Positions 1 to 7,831 of a DNA stretch of 64,000 nucleotides are shown here, piece after piece. Position numbers and translations under genes: made by a program. The notes beneath the pieces are model-generated. The model did not search any database. It was not told the origin of the DNA and saw nothing but the letters and a program-made list of their open reading frames with translations. Location: positions 1 through 64,000 of the forward strand of contig CAYNPH010000048.1 of assembly GCA_964399035.1 (NCBI GenBank), given 5' to 3'. The stretch's first letter is position 1, and each line of letters starts with the position of its first letter. Origin of the DNA: WAOL01 sp964399035. GTDB taxonomy: Archaea; Thermoproteota; Thermoprotei_A; Sulfolobales; NBVN01.

Positions 1-58
1 TAGCTTGCCTAATTTTAGCCTCATTGAGGCTCTTCTTATCTATGCCAGGACTCGCCAC
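1..58 (-). CDS. 5' end of an unidentified gene running off the left edge
   Basis: Read leftward, a GTG at 58-56 opens a frame beginning MASPGIDKKSLNEAK that reaches the window edge without a stop (19 codons visible). A strong archaeal Shine-Dalgarno stretch, AAGGAGGTGGTC, lies just upstream at 62-73 on the same strand. This spacing is what supports a real start. The protein cannot be identified from so few residues. It would be transcribed divergently from the zinc-ribbon gene at 134. Confidence 0.5.
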   Translation of the reverse strand, partial: MASPGIDKKSLNEAKIRQA

Positions 59-133
59 GTCGACCACCTCCTTAAATAGGGTATGCATAGGAATAATAAA
101 TTAAACTAAAGACAATTCAGCAGGGTTGAGAGA

Positions 134-499
134 ATGGCTGATAATAGAAATGAGGTTGTCCGCAAAATGGCAGAACTTATGAGGTCTGGGGCAACGATGC
201 TGGACAAGTCATGTCCGCTTTGTGGTGCCCCCCTCTTTAAACTTCGGAGCGGTGAGATTATCTGCCCAATTCATGGTTCAGTAAGGATCGTTAAGTCCGA
301 GAGTGAGGCGGTTGAGATATTAGCTGACACGGTGCTTGACGAACTTGAAGATTTCGCTGCGAGAAGGATACATGAGATCCTCACATCTCTTAAATCAGGA
401 AATTCTCTTAACGAGGAGCAATCGTTAAGATCCTTAGTGCTATGGTTACGGGTACTTAAATACGCTCGTGCAACAAAGAGGACTTCGCAGAAGGAGTGA
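134..499 (+). CDS. SSSCA1/p27-type zinc-ribbon protein
   Basis: A 121-residue protein of the Sjogren's syndrome/scleroderma autoantigen 1 (Auto_anti-p27) family, which is widespread in archaea and of unknown biochemical role. The diagnostic core is present: an N-terminal helix ending MRSGATMLDKSCPLC, then a single zinc ribbon with ligands C27, C30, C44 and H47 (CPLC ... CPIH). The rest is a predicted helical tail rich in Glu, Leu and Arg. An AT-rich promoter-like stretch (ataataaattaaac) and a weak GTTGAG ribosome-binding site precede the ATG. It is monocistronic and ends 24 bp short of the 3' end of the convergent tRNA gene. Family assignment is firm; function is not known. Confidence 0.88.
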   Translation: MADNRNEVVRKMAELMRSGATMLDKSCPLCGAPLFKLRSGEIICPIHGSVRIVKSESEAVEILADTVLDELEDFAARRIHEILTSLKSGNSLNEEQSLRSLVLWLRVLKYARATKRTSQKE

Positions 500-522
500 T
501 GATTCATAGATCTCCTATGTGA

Positions 523-632
523 TGGTGCGGGGGGTGGGATTCGAACCCACGCAGGCCTCCGCCATCGGGGATCTCACCCCGGTGAGAGGGGTCCTGAGCC
601 CGACCCCTTTGACCTGGCTCGGGCACCCCCGC
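523..632 (-). tRNA. tRNA-Leu(CAG), intron-containing, CCA encoded
   Basis: Read leftward from 632. The acceptor stem is GCGGGGG/CCCCCGC with discriminator A and an encoded CCA at 525-523. The T arm is GTGGG-TTCGAAT-CCCAC. A long variable arm (GGC-GGAG-GCC) marks class II tRNA-Leu. The anticodon stem is TCGGG/CCCGA and, after removal of the intron at 571-592, the loop reads CTCAGGC with anticodon CAG. Exon 1 is 632-593 and exon 2 is 570-523. A TATA-like ATAAATATATG at 646-656 lies about 20 bp upstream of the mature 5' end, consistent with a dedicated promoter. Confidence 0.96.
571..592 (-). other. 22-nt tRNA intron with bulge-helix-bulge splice site
   Basis: Exon stem TCGGG/CCCGA is followed by a central 4-bp helix CTCA/TGAG flanked by two 3-nt bulges, GGA and ATC. 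A CCCC/GGGG hairpin with a 7-nt loop caps the structure. This is the canonical archaeal hBHBh' motif. Cleavage after the second base of each bulge (GG^A and AT^C) removes 22 nt from the standard 37/38 position. The splicing endonuclease is not in the window, but the ligase RtcB is, at 56965-58416. Confidence 0.9.
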
Positions 633-645
633 CCAAGAAATACTG

Positions 646-656
646 ATAAATATATG
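646..656 (-). promoter_or_regulatory. TATA-like box of the tRNA-Leu gene
   Basis: CATATATTTAT, read leftward, is centred about 20 bp upstream of the mature tRNA 5' end at 632. That is roughly where an archaeal TATA box should lie if transcription starts a few bases before the tRNA. It overlaps no gene. Confidence 0.45.
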
Positions 657-678
657 AGCTTAATAAGCTTGAAGAAGG

Positions 679-957
679 CTAACTACCTTCCTCACTACTC
701 ATAATCTCTAGAAAGACCTCATAGAATTCCTCCTTCTCCTGCTCTAATTCCTCCTCACTTCTCTTGGTGGTGCTACCTTCACTCACCACGGACGTGGTCT
801 TCACTTTAGAACCGGATGCCTTAACCTCGAGTCTATATTCCTTGGTCTCCGATGACTTGACAACTTCCTCATATCCGCACTCCGGGCACCTAAGCACGAG
901 CTTCTTACCGCGCTTCTCCGGCAGGAGCATCGAACCACACTTGGGACAGAACTTCAT
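679..957 (-). CDS. TFS/RpoM-like N-terminal zinc-ribbon protein without the catalytic ribbon
   Basis: A 92-residue protein whose N-terminus is the RPB9/TFS-type zinc ribbon, with ligands C4, C7, C24 and C27 (MKFCPKCGSML ... LRCPECGYEE). Archaeal transcript-cleavage factor TFS is about 110 residues and ends in a second zinc ribbon with an acidic DE pair that reaches the RNA polymerase active site. Here that second ribbon is absent. It is replaced by a Ser/Lys-rich linker and an acidic C-terminal helix (residues 65-92, many Glu). It could bind polymerase like TFS or RPB9 but should not stimulate cleavage. Alternatives are a TFS paralogue with a regulatory role or an unrelated zinc ribbon. Confidence 0.75.
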   Translation of the reverse strand: MKFCPKCGSMLLPEKRGKKLVLRCPECGYEEVVKSSETKEYRLEVKASGSKVKTTSVVSEGSTTKRSEEELEQEKEEFYEVFLEIMSSEEGS

Positions 958-1859
958 AGTACCAGCAACCCGACCTAAAGCACCGTCTGGGGGGATAAAA
1001 AAGATTACTTATTACCTATTATGTGACTACTCATAAACAATCTGAGGATGTATGTAAGGAGATGTGATGGTTAACATCAATTTTACTTAATACGCAGAAG
1101 ATTAAGGTTGTAAGGTTAAGTCTGGGTATGTTAATCATTCTTATTAGTATAGTTATAGTGAGGTGCAAAAATCGTACATTTTGTCAGTGACTTTGTTTGC
1201 TATGCTACTATTACTATCACTAAAGTATGTATAATCAGTGATCAAGCTTCTCAAAGTGTAGGGTGGAACATCGGCGTGCTCTTTAGTTTCACGAATAACA
1301 TCATACCTAACCTTCTAATATTTCCTAGGTCATCCCAAGCATATTCGACGTCAGTGTACATCGACAAATTTCATAAATCCTAGACTACGGCCTGATGGAT
1401 GGGGTAGGTTAAGTAAGCTGGAAAGAGAGAAGGTATTCTATCTGACATTTACGCGAAGTGGCTAAGGATATAATGAGTGCCCCCGACGCCTTGGAGGAGG
1501 AACGCATGTAATACCCAGCACATGTAACGACATGAAAACTTACGTGCACGTGCTTAAGATATTTCTCATTTCTCGAATATCTTCTTGTACAAACTACGTG
1601 TGAAGTTGTTTATGGGGGATATTAGCAGGAGCAGTGGCGTACGGAGCGGTATCCTAGAGGATAGAATTTTCTGCTACGCAGATGATATTTTAAGTGTGGA
1701 CCAAGCTATAGTCCTGTTAAGCATTTCCCTAAGTAATACTGCTGAAGTTCTGGGCTATGTTAAATCTTAGGTAATGCCTTTCTCAGAAAAAGGGTCTCTT
1801 CACTGCATTAACATTCACCTTACTAAATAAATTCAGTGTCTGGTGCCCTAATCATCCCC
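958..1859. other. Gene-poor stretch, possibly a decayed coding region
   Basis: No gene in these 0.9 kb can be supported by start, ribosome-binding site and recognisable product. Several stop-free stretches lack starts or sit in shifting frames. On the + strand these are 1162-1383 (73 codons, no ATG), then a shorter one around 1370-1475, then 1585-1770 (61 codons). On the - strand, 1314-1153 has 53 codons. Their residue composition looks protein-like, as expected of a frameshifted pseudogene, but no family is recognisable. An 8-bp inverted repeat AAGATATT/AATATCTT lies at 1556-1583, and a palindrome ACGTGCACGT at about 1542-1551. No tRNA, CRISPR or origin-like repeat is seen. Confidence 0.35.
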
Positions 1860-2126
1860 CTATGAGCTCTTGTGATCAAGGTCATATGTAATACCTTTCA
1901 TCATTTCCTCCGTGTATCCCCTCTCTGCCAGGATCTTTCCCCACTCCCTATACCTTGTAATTACTATAAACGTCCTACTTATTCTCTCGCGTTCGATGCA
2001 TTCTGTTTCAACGACCTGTCCATTATGCAGAGTTGCGATAATTTTGAAAGTGCTCCCTTCTTTACACTCCTCGAGTTTTGCGGTCTCTACAAAGCCATTT
2101 AATGCTAGTCCCTCGAGGTCGAGCAC
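1860..2126 (-). CDS. Hypothetical protein, 88 aa
   Basis: A small protein of no recognised family. Its middle (about residues 25-60) alternates beta-like segments such as FKIIATLHNGQVVETECIE and RTFIVITRYREW, suggesting a compact beta-barrel or Sm/SH3-like fold; this is inference only. The C-terminus is a short helix (EEMMKGITYDL). It is transcribed divergently from the dihydropteroate-synthase-like gene, with 82 bp between the two starts. Codon use resembles its neighbours. Confidence 0.6.
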   Translation of the reverse strand: MLDLEGLALNGFVETAKLEECKEGSTFKIIATLHNGQVVETECIERERISRTFIVITRYREWGKILAERGYTEEMMKGITYDLDHKSS

Positions 2127-2208
2127 ATTTACGCGTTCGTACAGCTTAATTCACCATGAAGGAGTTTGTGCGAAAACTTATATTTCGTGCGATTTGCATC
2201 ACACCTGA

Positions 2209-3795
2209 GTGATTGCAACGAGGATCGTCCTAGTTACGACAACCTCGGCTAAGGAAATAGTGGAGGCGGTAGTGCAGGAGTTGCTGAGTAATTACGATGA
2301 CCTAGAATTAAGTGTAATCGTTACTTCAGCTCCGGTGGCGTCACTTGCAACGACGGATAGCATCTTAAGCGACTTGCTGAACCAGAGGGAGTTGATAAAG
2401 GACGTTGACTTAATAGTATTACCTGGCTTGATAAGAGGATCTGCAGAGAAATTGAAGGAAATCCTAGGTGTGCCAGTCGTTAAGGGGCCTAAGTACGTGG
2501 GCGATCTACATAAAATGGTGGATCTTCTGAGAAGGGGTGTGCGTTTCAGCACGGAGGTTCCAGCGGACGACATAATTGCGATGAATAGCAGGGAACGTCT
2601 AGGACACCTCCTTGAAAGCATAAAAAGGGTAAAACCCCGCTTCAAGGCTAGAGACGTGTTATTTACGTTAAGACCCCCGCCACTAAATCTATTTTACGAA
2701 TTGTGTCCGTCAACGTTCACTAATTGTGGACTACGTAGGCTTAAGGATTTCAATACTTTAATCGCGAGTCTTGCAAAGCTAGGATATAGTGGCGTAGTTA
2801 TTGGGTGTGACGTTGAAGAGGGATGTTACGATGATTTACGAGAGAGGCTAATGAGTATCAGAAGGCACGGATTACTGGCAGGGATAGACGTGTATGATCT
2901 TAGCGAAGTACCCAAGGACATTCTGGAATTAGTGGATCTTGTCCTAAATGTTACCGCCAGAGACGTAGAAATCATTGCATCCCACGCCAACAAAGATATA
3001 ATATTAGTGCTGGTGCCTGAGGAAACAAGCTCGCTAAAGAGCGCACTGAACTCCATAGCTAAGACCATTAGGCTCGCCGAGGACGCGGGCTTCAAGAAGA
3101 TAATAGTAGACCCGGTGCTGAGACCACCAATGCTTGGCTTAGCTAAGAGCCTAAGATTCCTAGGGGAAGCGATATCATCTATGGAGTATCCATTTTTGGC
3201 AGGACTTTGTAATGTCTATGAACTAATGGACGCCGATAGCCCGGGGGTGGTGGCCCTCCTAACGACCCTCTTATTTGAAATCGGAGTTAGCAATTTGCTG
3301 ATCACTGAGGCAAGCCGTAAAGCCTGTGGGGCGGCAGAAGAAGCTGCGTATGCTAGAATGATGGTCTATGAAGCATTCGTTAGGAGGTCACCACCTAAGG
3401 ATACGCTATATAATCTCCTAATACTGAAGGACAAACGAAAAAGAGAGGTGCCGCCCAAGCGTATGGAGAATATTATTCGTAGGAAGATCGTGAAGGAGCC
3501 TGTCCCCCCGAGAATAGAGAATGTTTATGTTAAGCTGTACGTTAATAGAGAGACCCAAAGAATAATCGTAGATGTGTATGTAAGTGACAAAATAGTAAGG
3601 TACGAGGGGAAAAATCCCCTTGATTTGGGACGTGCTATAGTACGTGAACTAGGTCTAAGCGCTGAACATGCTATGTATCTGGGCTTTGAGTTAAGTAAGG
3701 CGTATCTGGCCCTGAGGACAGCTAAGGACTACATACAAGACGAAGAGTTATTCATATGGTCGGGTTACGTAAACTCCGAGTTCGAGATAAGATAA
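2209..3795 (+). CDS. Dihydropteroate synthase-like protein (archaeal DHPS-related family)
   Basis: A 528-residue protein of the archaeal DHPS-related family (TIGR00284, MJ0107 type). Residues 1-130 form an extra N-terminal Rossmann-like part (IVLVTTTSAKEIV). About 150-400 form a TIM barrel related to pterin-binding enzymes, with FTLRPPPLNLFYELCP entering it and later strands such as KKIIVDPVLRPP and FLAGLCNVYEL. The C-terminal 110 residues are basic then alpha/beta. These proteins are thought to act in archaeal pterin biosynthesis, but the reaction is not settled. The start is GTG; a TATA-like TTATATTT about 30 bp upstream implies a leaderless or nearly leaderless message. Confidence 0.88.
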   Translation: MIATRIVLVTTTSAKEIVEAVVQELLSNYDDLELSVIVTSAPVASLATTDSILSDLLNQRELIKDVDLIVLPGLIRGSAEKLKEILGVPVVKGPKYVGDLHKMVDLLRRGVRFSTEVPADDIIAMNSRERLGHLLESIKRVKPRFKARDVLFTLRPPPLNLFYELCPSTFTNCGLRRLKDFNTLIASLAKLGYSGVVIGCDVEEGCYDDLRERLMSIRRHGLLAGIDVYDLSEVPKDILELVDLVLNVTARDVEIIASHANKDIILVLVPEETSSLKSALNSIAKTIRLAEDAGFKKIIVDPVLRPPMLGLAKSLRFLGEAISSMEYPFLAGLCNVYELMDADSPGVVALLTTLLFEIGVSNLLITEASRKACGAAEEAAYARMMVYEAFVRRSPPKDTLYNLLILKDKRKREVPPKRMENIIRRKIVKEPVPPRIENVYVKLYVNRETQRIIVDVYVSDKIVRYEGKNPLDLGRAIVRELGLSAEHAMYLGFELSKAYLALRTAKDYIQDEELFIWSGYVNSEFEIR

Positions 3796-3962
3796 TCTCA
3801 GCGATTAGGATGTGAACTTCAAACTGTACCGTAGATTTTACAATATCTCATTCATAGATTAAGCAATGTTTATTGTTGCACAGTATTTTTAAACCCCTTT
3901 TACACAATCATGTAATGTAGTCTTAATAAATGGCATGCGTAAACACTTACTCGGTGGATGTT

Positions 3963-4178
3963 ATGTCTATCATGAGAAGAACAGCAACCGCGAGAAAGGT
4001 AATAGGCAAGAAGGTTGTAAAAGGGAAAGTGTATACATACGAGTACTTCACGCTACCGTTAAATCTGTACCTACCTAAAAACATGGTAGAGAAATGGGGT
4101 ACTGAGTTTATCGTAGAGCGTGACGAGGATCGTGGAATCATAACTATTAAAGCGAAAAAGGCTTTCGAAGGAACTTAA
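3963..4178 (+). CDS. Small AbrB/SpoVT-like protein, putative
   Basis: About 71 residues. The core (YTYEYFTLPLNLYLPKNM, then EFIVERDEDRGIITIKAK) has the pattern of a swapped-hairpin AbrB/MazE-type domain: a strand, a 'P-K' turn leading to a short helix, then two strands. Assignment to this superfamily is inferred from that pattern. ATG 3963 is preferred over ATG 3930 because GGTGGAT at 3953-3959 is correctly spaced before it. A TATA-like TATTTTTAAA lies around 3883-3892. It could be an orphan DNA-binding regulator or the antitoxin half of a lost pair; no toxin gene is adjacent. Confidence 0.6.
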   Translation: MSIMRRTATARKVIGKKVVKGKVYTYEYFTLPLNLYLPKNMVEKWGTEFIVERDEDRGIITIKAKKAFEGT

Positions 4179-4285
4179 CCTTTCTAAAAAGAATGCCACA
4201 CGTTTTAAGAAAGTACCACAATATTATTTTTAACATTCTTGTGTATTATGCCTAGAAGAGCTAGTCAAGTTATTGAGGGATAAAT

Positions 4286-4681
4286 ATGCGATATAAGCTT
4301 CCTTGCCTGGTATTAGTTGGAACGTCATTGCATAAGTGTGGATCCGAAGAGAAGGACATCATGAAGGAGTTGATACTTGCATTAACGCAACTTGTGCCAA
4401 TAGGTAATGTGACAACGTATTCCAGTATTGCCCACCTGCTCAACATCCATCCTAGGATCGTCGCGTTGATGTTAAAGAGAAATAAGAGACCAGTAGTGTA
4501 CCCTTGCCACAGGGTTATAAGATCTAATGGATACATAGGAGGCTATACATTACGCGGGAAGCAGGCTAACAAAGTTAAGGAGAAACTTCTTGCCTTGGAA
4601 GGAGTACCTATAATTAATGGGTGTGTGCCCATTCAGAGAATTGTTGATCTTGCGAAAATGTTCCTAGAGAAGAGGGATTAG
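4286..4681 (+). CDS. ogt: Methylated-DNA-[protein]-cysteine S-methyltransferase
   Basis: Repairs O6-alkylguanine by irreversible transfer to its own cysteine. The active-site motif PCHRV is at residues 73-77 (acceptor Cys74), followed by the GYIGGY loop. The helix-turn-helix (TTYSSIAHLLN and following, about 43-65) is intact. At 131 residues it is shorter than usual (about 150-175): the N-terminal RNase H-like domain is reduced to some 25 residues with no conserved structure. It therefore consists essentially of the C-terminal catalytic and DNA-binding domain. A GAGGGAT site precedes the ATG and a TATA-like ATTATTTTTAA lies near 4222. Its stop overlaps the convergent neighbour by 4 bp. Confidence 0.9.
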   Translation: MRYKLPCLVLVGTSLHKCGSEEKDIMKELILALTQLVPIGNVTTYSSIAHLLNIHPRIVALMLKRNKRPVVYPCHRVIRSNGYIGGYTLRGKQANKVKEKLLALEGVPIINGCVPIQRIVDLAKMFLEKRD

Positions 4682-5019
4682 AGTTTTAGTGAAGTTCCTC
4701 TTTTTTCTATGTTATAATCTTTCAATACACTCCACAGGCTCATTCTAAGTGCGTTGTAATCCTTCTCTACGTTCCCAAAGAAGGCGCTTTGACGTAGGAT
4801 CTCTCTACCCTCAAAAAACAAGGATATAGATGGTTCACAATCCTTAACGTGTAATACAATAAAGCTCATGTATTTTCTGAAGATTCTTTCTAGTTTGTTA
4901 AGTATTTGTAACATCTGCTTGCCTGAATCTGTGTCTAAATCCATTAAGGCAAGGAATACTATTCTCCTAGAGTACACCTCCTTCTTAGCGTCGTTGACGC
5001 TTCTAACGGTTATTGGCAA
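4678..5019 (-). CDS. Hypothetical protein, possible thioredoxin-fold without CxxC
   Basis: A 113-residue protein. The order of elements (strand RRIVFLALMDL, long helix GKQMLQILNKLERIF, strand FIVLHVKD, then EPSISLFFEGREIL, then a C-terminal helix) matches a thioredoxin-like fold. The catalytic CxxC is replaced by DTDSGK, so redox activity is unlikely. The fold call is inference. It starts 2 bp after the stop of the 273-residue zinc-ribbon gene and is almost certainly its operon partner and last gene of this leftward operon. Confidence 0.62.
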   Translation of the reverse strand: MPITVRSVNDAKKEVYSRRIVFLALMDLDTDSGKQMLQILNKLERIFRKYMSFIVLHVKDCEPSISLFFEGREILRQSAFFGNVEKDYNALRMSLWSVLKDYNIEKRGTSLKL

Positions 5020-5021
5020 CT

Positions 5022-5843
5022 CTATCCCTCACATCTTTCCCTAAGTTCTGACCTTATTATGTTCTTCAAGCTACGAGGCATGTAGATCTCAACATCAACA
5101 GGTAGTTTCTTTTGTGTCAACGGTTTAACTTCACTGTCATTATATAGGATAATATCATGTTGCAATAACGCCCTTAGTTCTTCACAACTGAGATTACGGA
5201 CTAACTCCATAAACTTTACTCGAAATTCCTCGCTTCTAATAAGGTCTTTCTCATTAACTAGCGCACCACATACTAGGCAAGTCAGGTCGGGCATAAGCGA
5301 ATTAAATCCGCAGTAAGGACATAACGGTGGTAAAACGTCGTACTTCTTTCTGATCCAGGAATTTCGCCACTTAATACGTAATATTTCAATGAGATCTTCC
5401 CTTCCTAGCCTGTTGAGGAAACCGTAAATACGTGGTACTACGCTCAGTGCTGTATTCACGTTTATGTTGAAGACAATGAACTCCAGTTGCTCTGGTGTTA
5501 GTTCATTTAACATGAATGCTAGCCTAGCGGCTATGACCTCATTAATTTTCTCCCGGGCCCGTAAGTACCTTTTAGCCACGACCTTCACGTTACTGTACGA
5601 TGTGAGCGAACCGTAAAGGTCAACCAGTATATCTGAGAGCAACTCCTTATACTGCTCTTTACTCAACCCCAAAGTGTCTAGTCCTGTAAGGCTCACGAAG
5701 TCCATTATGTACTTATCTATCCAAGCCTCTATGTTTATTTCTCGTTTCTTTCTTCTTTTTTTAACTTGGTTCTTCTTAGCCTTCACCGTATTTCTCTTTT
5801 TCCTTTTTTTCTTCACCATGAATTCGAACCTCGCTCTAAACAC
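5022..5843 (-). CDS. Hypothetical zinc-ribbon protein with basic N-terminus
   Basis: A 273-residue protein of no recognised family. Residues 10-36 are an extremely basic, probably disordered tract (Lys/Arg-rich), typical of nucleic-acid or ribosome contact. Residues 40-165 are mainly helical. A zinc ribbon follows with C175, C178, C189 and C192 (CPYC ... CLVC), then an alpha/beta tail. Translation may begin at Met9 (5819) rather than Met1. It sits 29 bp downstream of the TGS GTPase and 2 bp upstream of the 113-residue gene. The context suggests an RNA- or ribosome-linked role; that is inference. Confidence 0.68.
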   Translation of the reverse strand: MFRARFEFMVKKKRKKRNTVKAKKNQVKKRRKKREINIEAWIDKYIMDFVSLTGLDTLGLSKEQYKELLSDILVDLYGSLTSYSNVKVVAKRYLRAREKINEVIAARLAFMLNELTPEQLEFIVFNINVNTALSVVPRIYGFLNRLGREDLIEILRIKWRNSWIRKKYDVLPPLCPYCGFNSLMPDLTCLVCGALVNEKDLIRSEEFRVKFMELVRNLSCEELRALLQHDIILYNDSEVKPLTQKKLPVDVEIYMPRSLKNIIRSELRERCEG

Positions 5844-5872
5844 TCAACAACTAGGCGACCCTTACTCAAACC

Positions 5873-7069
5873 TTATATACCTTTGATTTTAGTCCTTATT
5901 TCTATGATGTCACCGTCTTTCAGTACGTGGTCCAAGCCTACACGCTCACCCGGGTAGTTAGCGGAGGGCCCCCAGATTCTGGCGTATTTGAAGTATCTGA
6001 GAAACTCTTCTCGTATGCGTTTAACGGCGTCCCCCACAGTAGCTCCTGCCTTGAGTATCATTGGCTCAGATGAGGGCTTGGAGGAGTTAGGTTCCTTAGT
6101 GTAGATCCTGATTATTCCGACAATTTCAAAGATTACTTTGGGTATTGTATTTAGTCCCTCTCCCTTCATTGCTGAGGTAATTACCGTAGGTACGTTGGGT
6201 AAGGCTTTATTTATTAGTGCCTCTACCCTCTTTGCGTAGTCGTGAGTCACAAGGTCCTTCTTCGTGAGTACTATCAATGAGGGCTTAAACGTGACTCTCT
6301 CATAAATGGCTTTCTCAACATCGTCTAATGTTACGTGACCGTAGATCTTCACTATAGCGTTATATATCTTGTAGCTCTCCAGTAACTTCCTGATATCATC
6401 AGCCGTGCATCCCTCTAACCTTCCGTAACTGATGACCTTTATCCCGTGTGCAGCCTTAGTCCTTTCTATCCTGACCCTACCCCTAGGTTTGATTATGTAA
6501 ATCCCCGCTTCGGAAAGCTCTTTGCAGAGTATCTTAAGTTGCTTCAATGGTTTATTAGATAAATCCACGATAAGCATTATAGCGTCTGCGTTACGCGCTA
6601 ACCCAAGCACCCTGGATCCCCACCAAATCGCTCCTCGTGAAGCACCCTCAACGACTGCCGGTGCCTCCACTAGCTGGAACTGTATGTCCTCAAACCTCAG
6701 CATCCCAGGAACCGGAAACTTAGTTGTGAAGGGTACCTCGCTTATCTCCGGTTTAGCATTCGTTAATGCGGAGAGTAACGTGCTCTTACCGGAATTAGGT
6801 AGCCCCAGCATCACTACCTGAGCGGCACCCTCTTTCTCTATGAAGAAGCTTGGTGCTCCTGTGCCTGCCCTCCTAGCCTTGCGCTCCTCAATCTCTTCCC
6901 TTAATTCAGCGATTTTCCTTCTAACCCAGGATCTCAGGTTCTCTGTGCCCTTGTGCTTCGGTATGGCCGATAAATACTCCTCCAAAGCCTTTAGCTTCTC
7001 CTCGGGTGTCCTAGCCTCCAGGTACCTAACCCATTTTGCCCTAGCTTCAGCCGGTAGGTTAGTCGGCAC
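5873..7069 (-). CDS. TGS-domain GTPase of the DRG/Obg superfamily
   Basis: A 398-residue GTP-binding protein. An N-terminal helical region (1-75) is followed by the G domain with P-loop GLPNSGKST (about 89-97), switch I around EVPFTTKFPVPG, and a C-terminal TGS domain (about 335-398, ending GDIIEIR). Relatives bind ribosomes or RNA. Two motifs deviate: G3, usually DxPG, reads EAPA, and G4, usually NKxD, reads TKKD. GTP hydrolysis may be altered. The gene is inside a leftward operon after rnhB (54 bp gap). The family is clear; the cellular role is unknown. Confidence 0.88.
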   Translation of the reverse strand: MPTNLPAEARAKWVRYLEARTPEEKLKALEEYLSAIPKHKGTENLRSWVRRKIAELREEIEERKARRAGTGAPSFFIEKEGAAQVVMLGLPNSGKSTLLSALTNAKPEISEVPFTTKFPVPGMLRFEDIQFQLVEAPAVVEGASRGAIWWGSRVLGLARNADAIMLIVDLSNKPLKQLKILCKELSEAGIYIIKPRGRVRIERTKAAHGIKVISYGRLEGCTADDIRKLLESYKIYNAIVKIYGHVTLDDVEKAIYERVTFKPSLIVLTKKDLVTHDYAKRVEALINKALPNVPTVITSAMKGEGLNTIPKVIFEIVGIIRIYTKEPNSSKPSSEPMILKAGATVGDAVKRIREEFLRYFKYARIWGPSANYPGERVGLDHVLKDGDIIEIRTKIKGI

Positions 7070-7123
7070 GTCAGCACCCTAAGATTTCTTTTTTGCCTCT
7101 ATACCTTTAATGATTTAATGACT

Positions 7124-7831
7124 TCATAATGCTCCGCCTTTAGAACTCTTGAACCACTTACTTAGTCCTTGACTCTGCTTTTCCTCGGCAATCATTATAC
7201 CGAATCTCTTTAATGTGCTCCAGGATCGCCTGATGATTGAAGGCATTACTGTTGAAGAACTAATTAAGTGTTCCTCGAGCCATCTTATGGTTCTAGGGTC
7301 AGCTGGGTATCCGCTTCCGAAGTCACCGTATGTTTCCTTAAGTTTCGACACGTGAAGATCTCTGAGAAACTTAGCTACTATTGATGCGGCACTGACAACA
7401 ACGTATTTCCTATCGGCCTTAGGTTCCAGTACGAATGGTATCTTGCCTATTCCTCCCTCAAGTATAGCAAGGGCTTTCCTGCCGGTCACGGCATCAATGT
7501 AGATTTTCTTAATTCGTAGCCCTATACGTAAAATATTATTTACTAAATCAACTACGGCCCTAGCGTATAACACATTGATATTCGTCTTATCGATAACTGA
7601 TGGGGGAAATCGCTTAACCATAACTGCATCGGCATATCTCAGGACAATTGCCACGAGTCTAGACCTCGCATTTGGAGTGAGTTCTTTACTATCCCTGATG
7701 CCAAGTTCACGCAACCTCTGAAGTTTACGGGGATCAATGGCGACCCCAGCAACAAACATGTCCCCTATAACGGGACCTCGTCCGGCCTCATCTATCCCCA
7801 GGACCACTATTCCTGAACGTTTTCCCCTCAC
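7124..7831 (-). CDS. rnhB: Ribonuclease HII
   Basis: Cleaves RNA in RNA/DNA hybrids and removes misincorporated ribonucleotides. The catalytic signature GIDEAGRGPV lies at the N-terminus, followed by GIRDSKELT and the strand IKKIYIDAVTGRKA that carries further acidic ligands. The best start is GTG at 7831, which forms a GTGA overlap with the stop of the upstream gene and has GGAGAGG before it. An in-frame ATG at 7867 would add 12 residues and lengthen the overlap to 40 bp. Length (235 aa) is normal. It is coupled to the TIM-barrel gene upstream. Confidence 0.93.
   Translation of the reverse strand: MRGKRSGIVVLGIDEAGRGPVIGDMFVAGVAIDPRKLQRLRELGIRDSKELTPNARSRLVAIVLRYADAVMVKRFPPSVIDKTNINVLYARAVVDLVNNILRIGLRIKKIYIDAVTGRKALAILEGGIGKIPFVLEPKADRKYVVVSAASIVAKFLRDLHVSKLKETYGDFGSGYPADPRTIRWLEEHLISSSTVMPSIIRRSWSTLKRFGIMIAEEKQSQGLSKWFKSSKGGAL

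Noticed and set aside
1556..1583. 8-bp inverted repeat in the gene-poor interval
   Set aside because: 12-nt loop, AT-rich stem and no adjacent gene end; not convincing as a terminator or operator.
1585..1770. 61-codon frame containing a YADD tetrad resembling the reverse transcriptase catalytic motif
   Set aside because: No other reverse transcriptase motif or domain flanks it, there is no ribosome-binding site, and the frame is short. The match is most likely chance.
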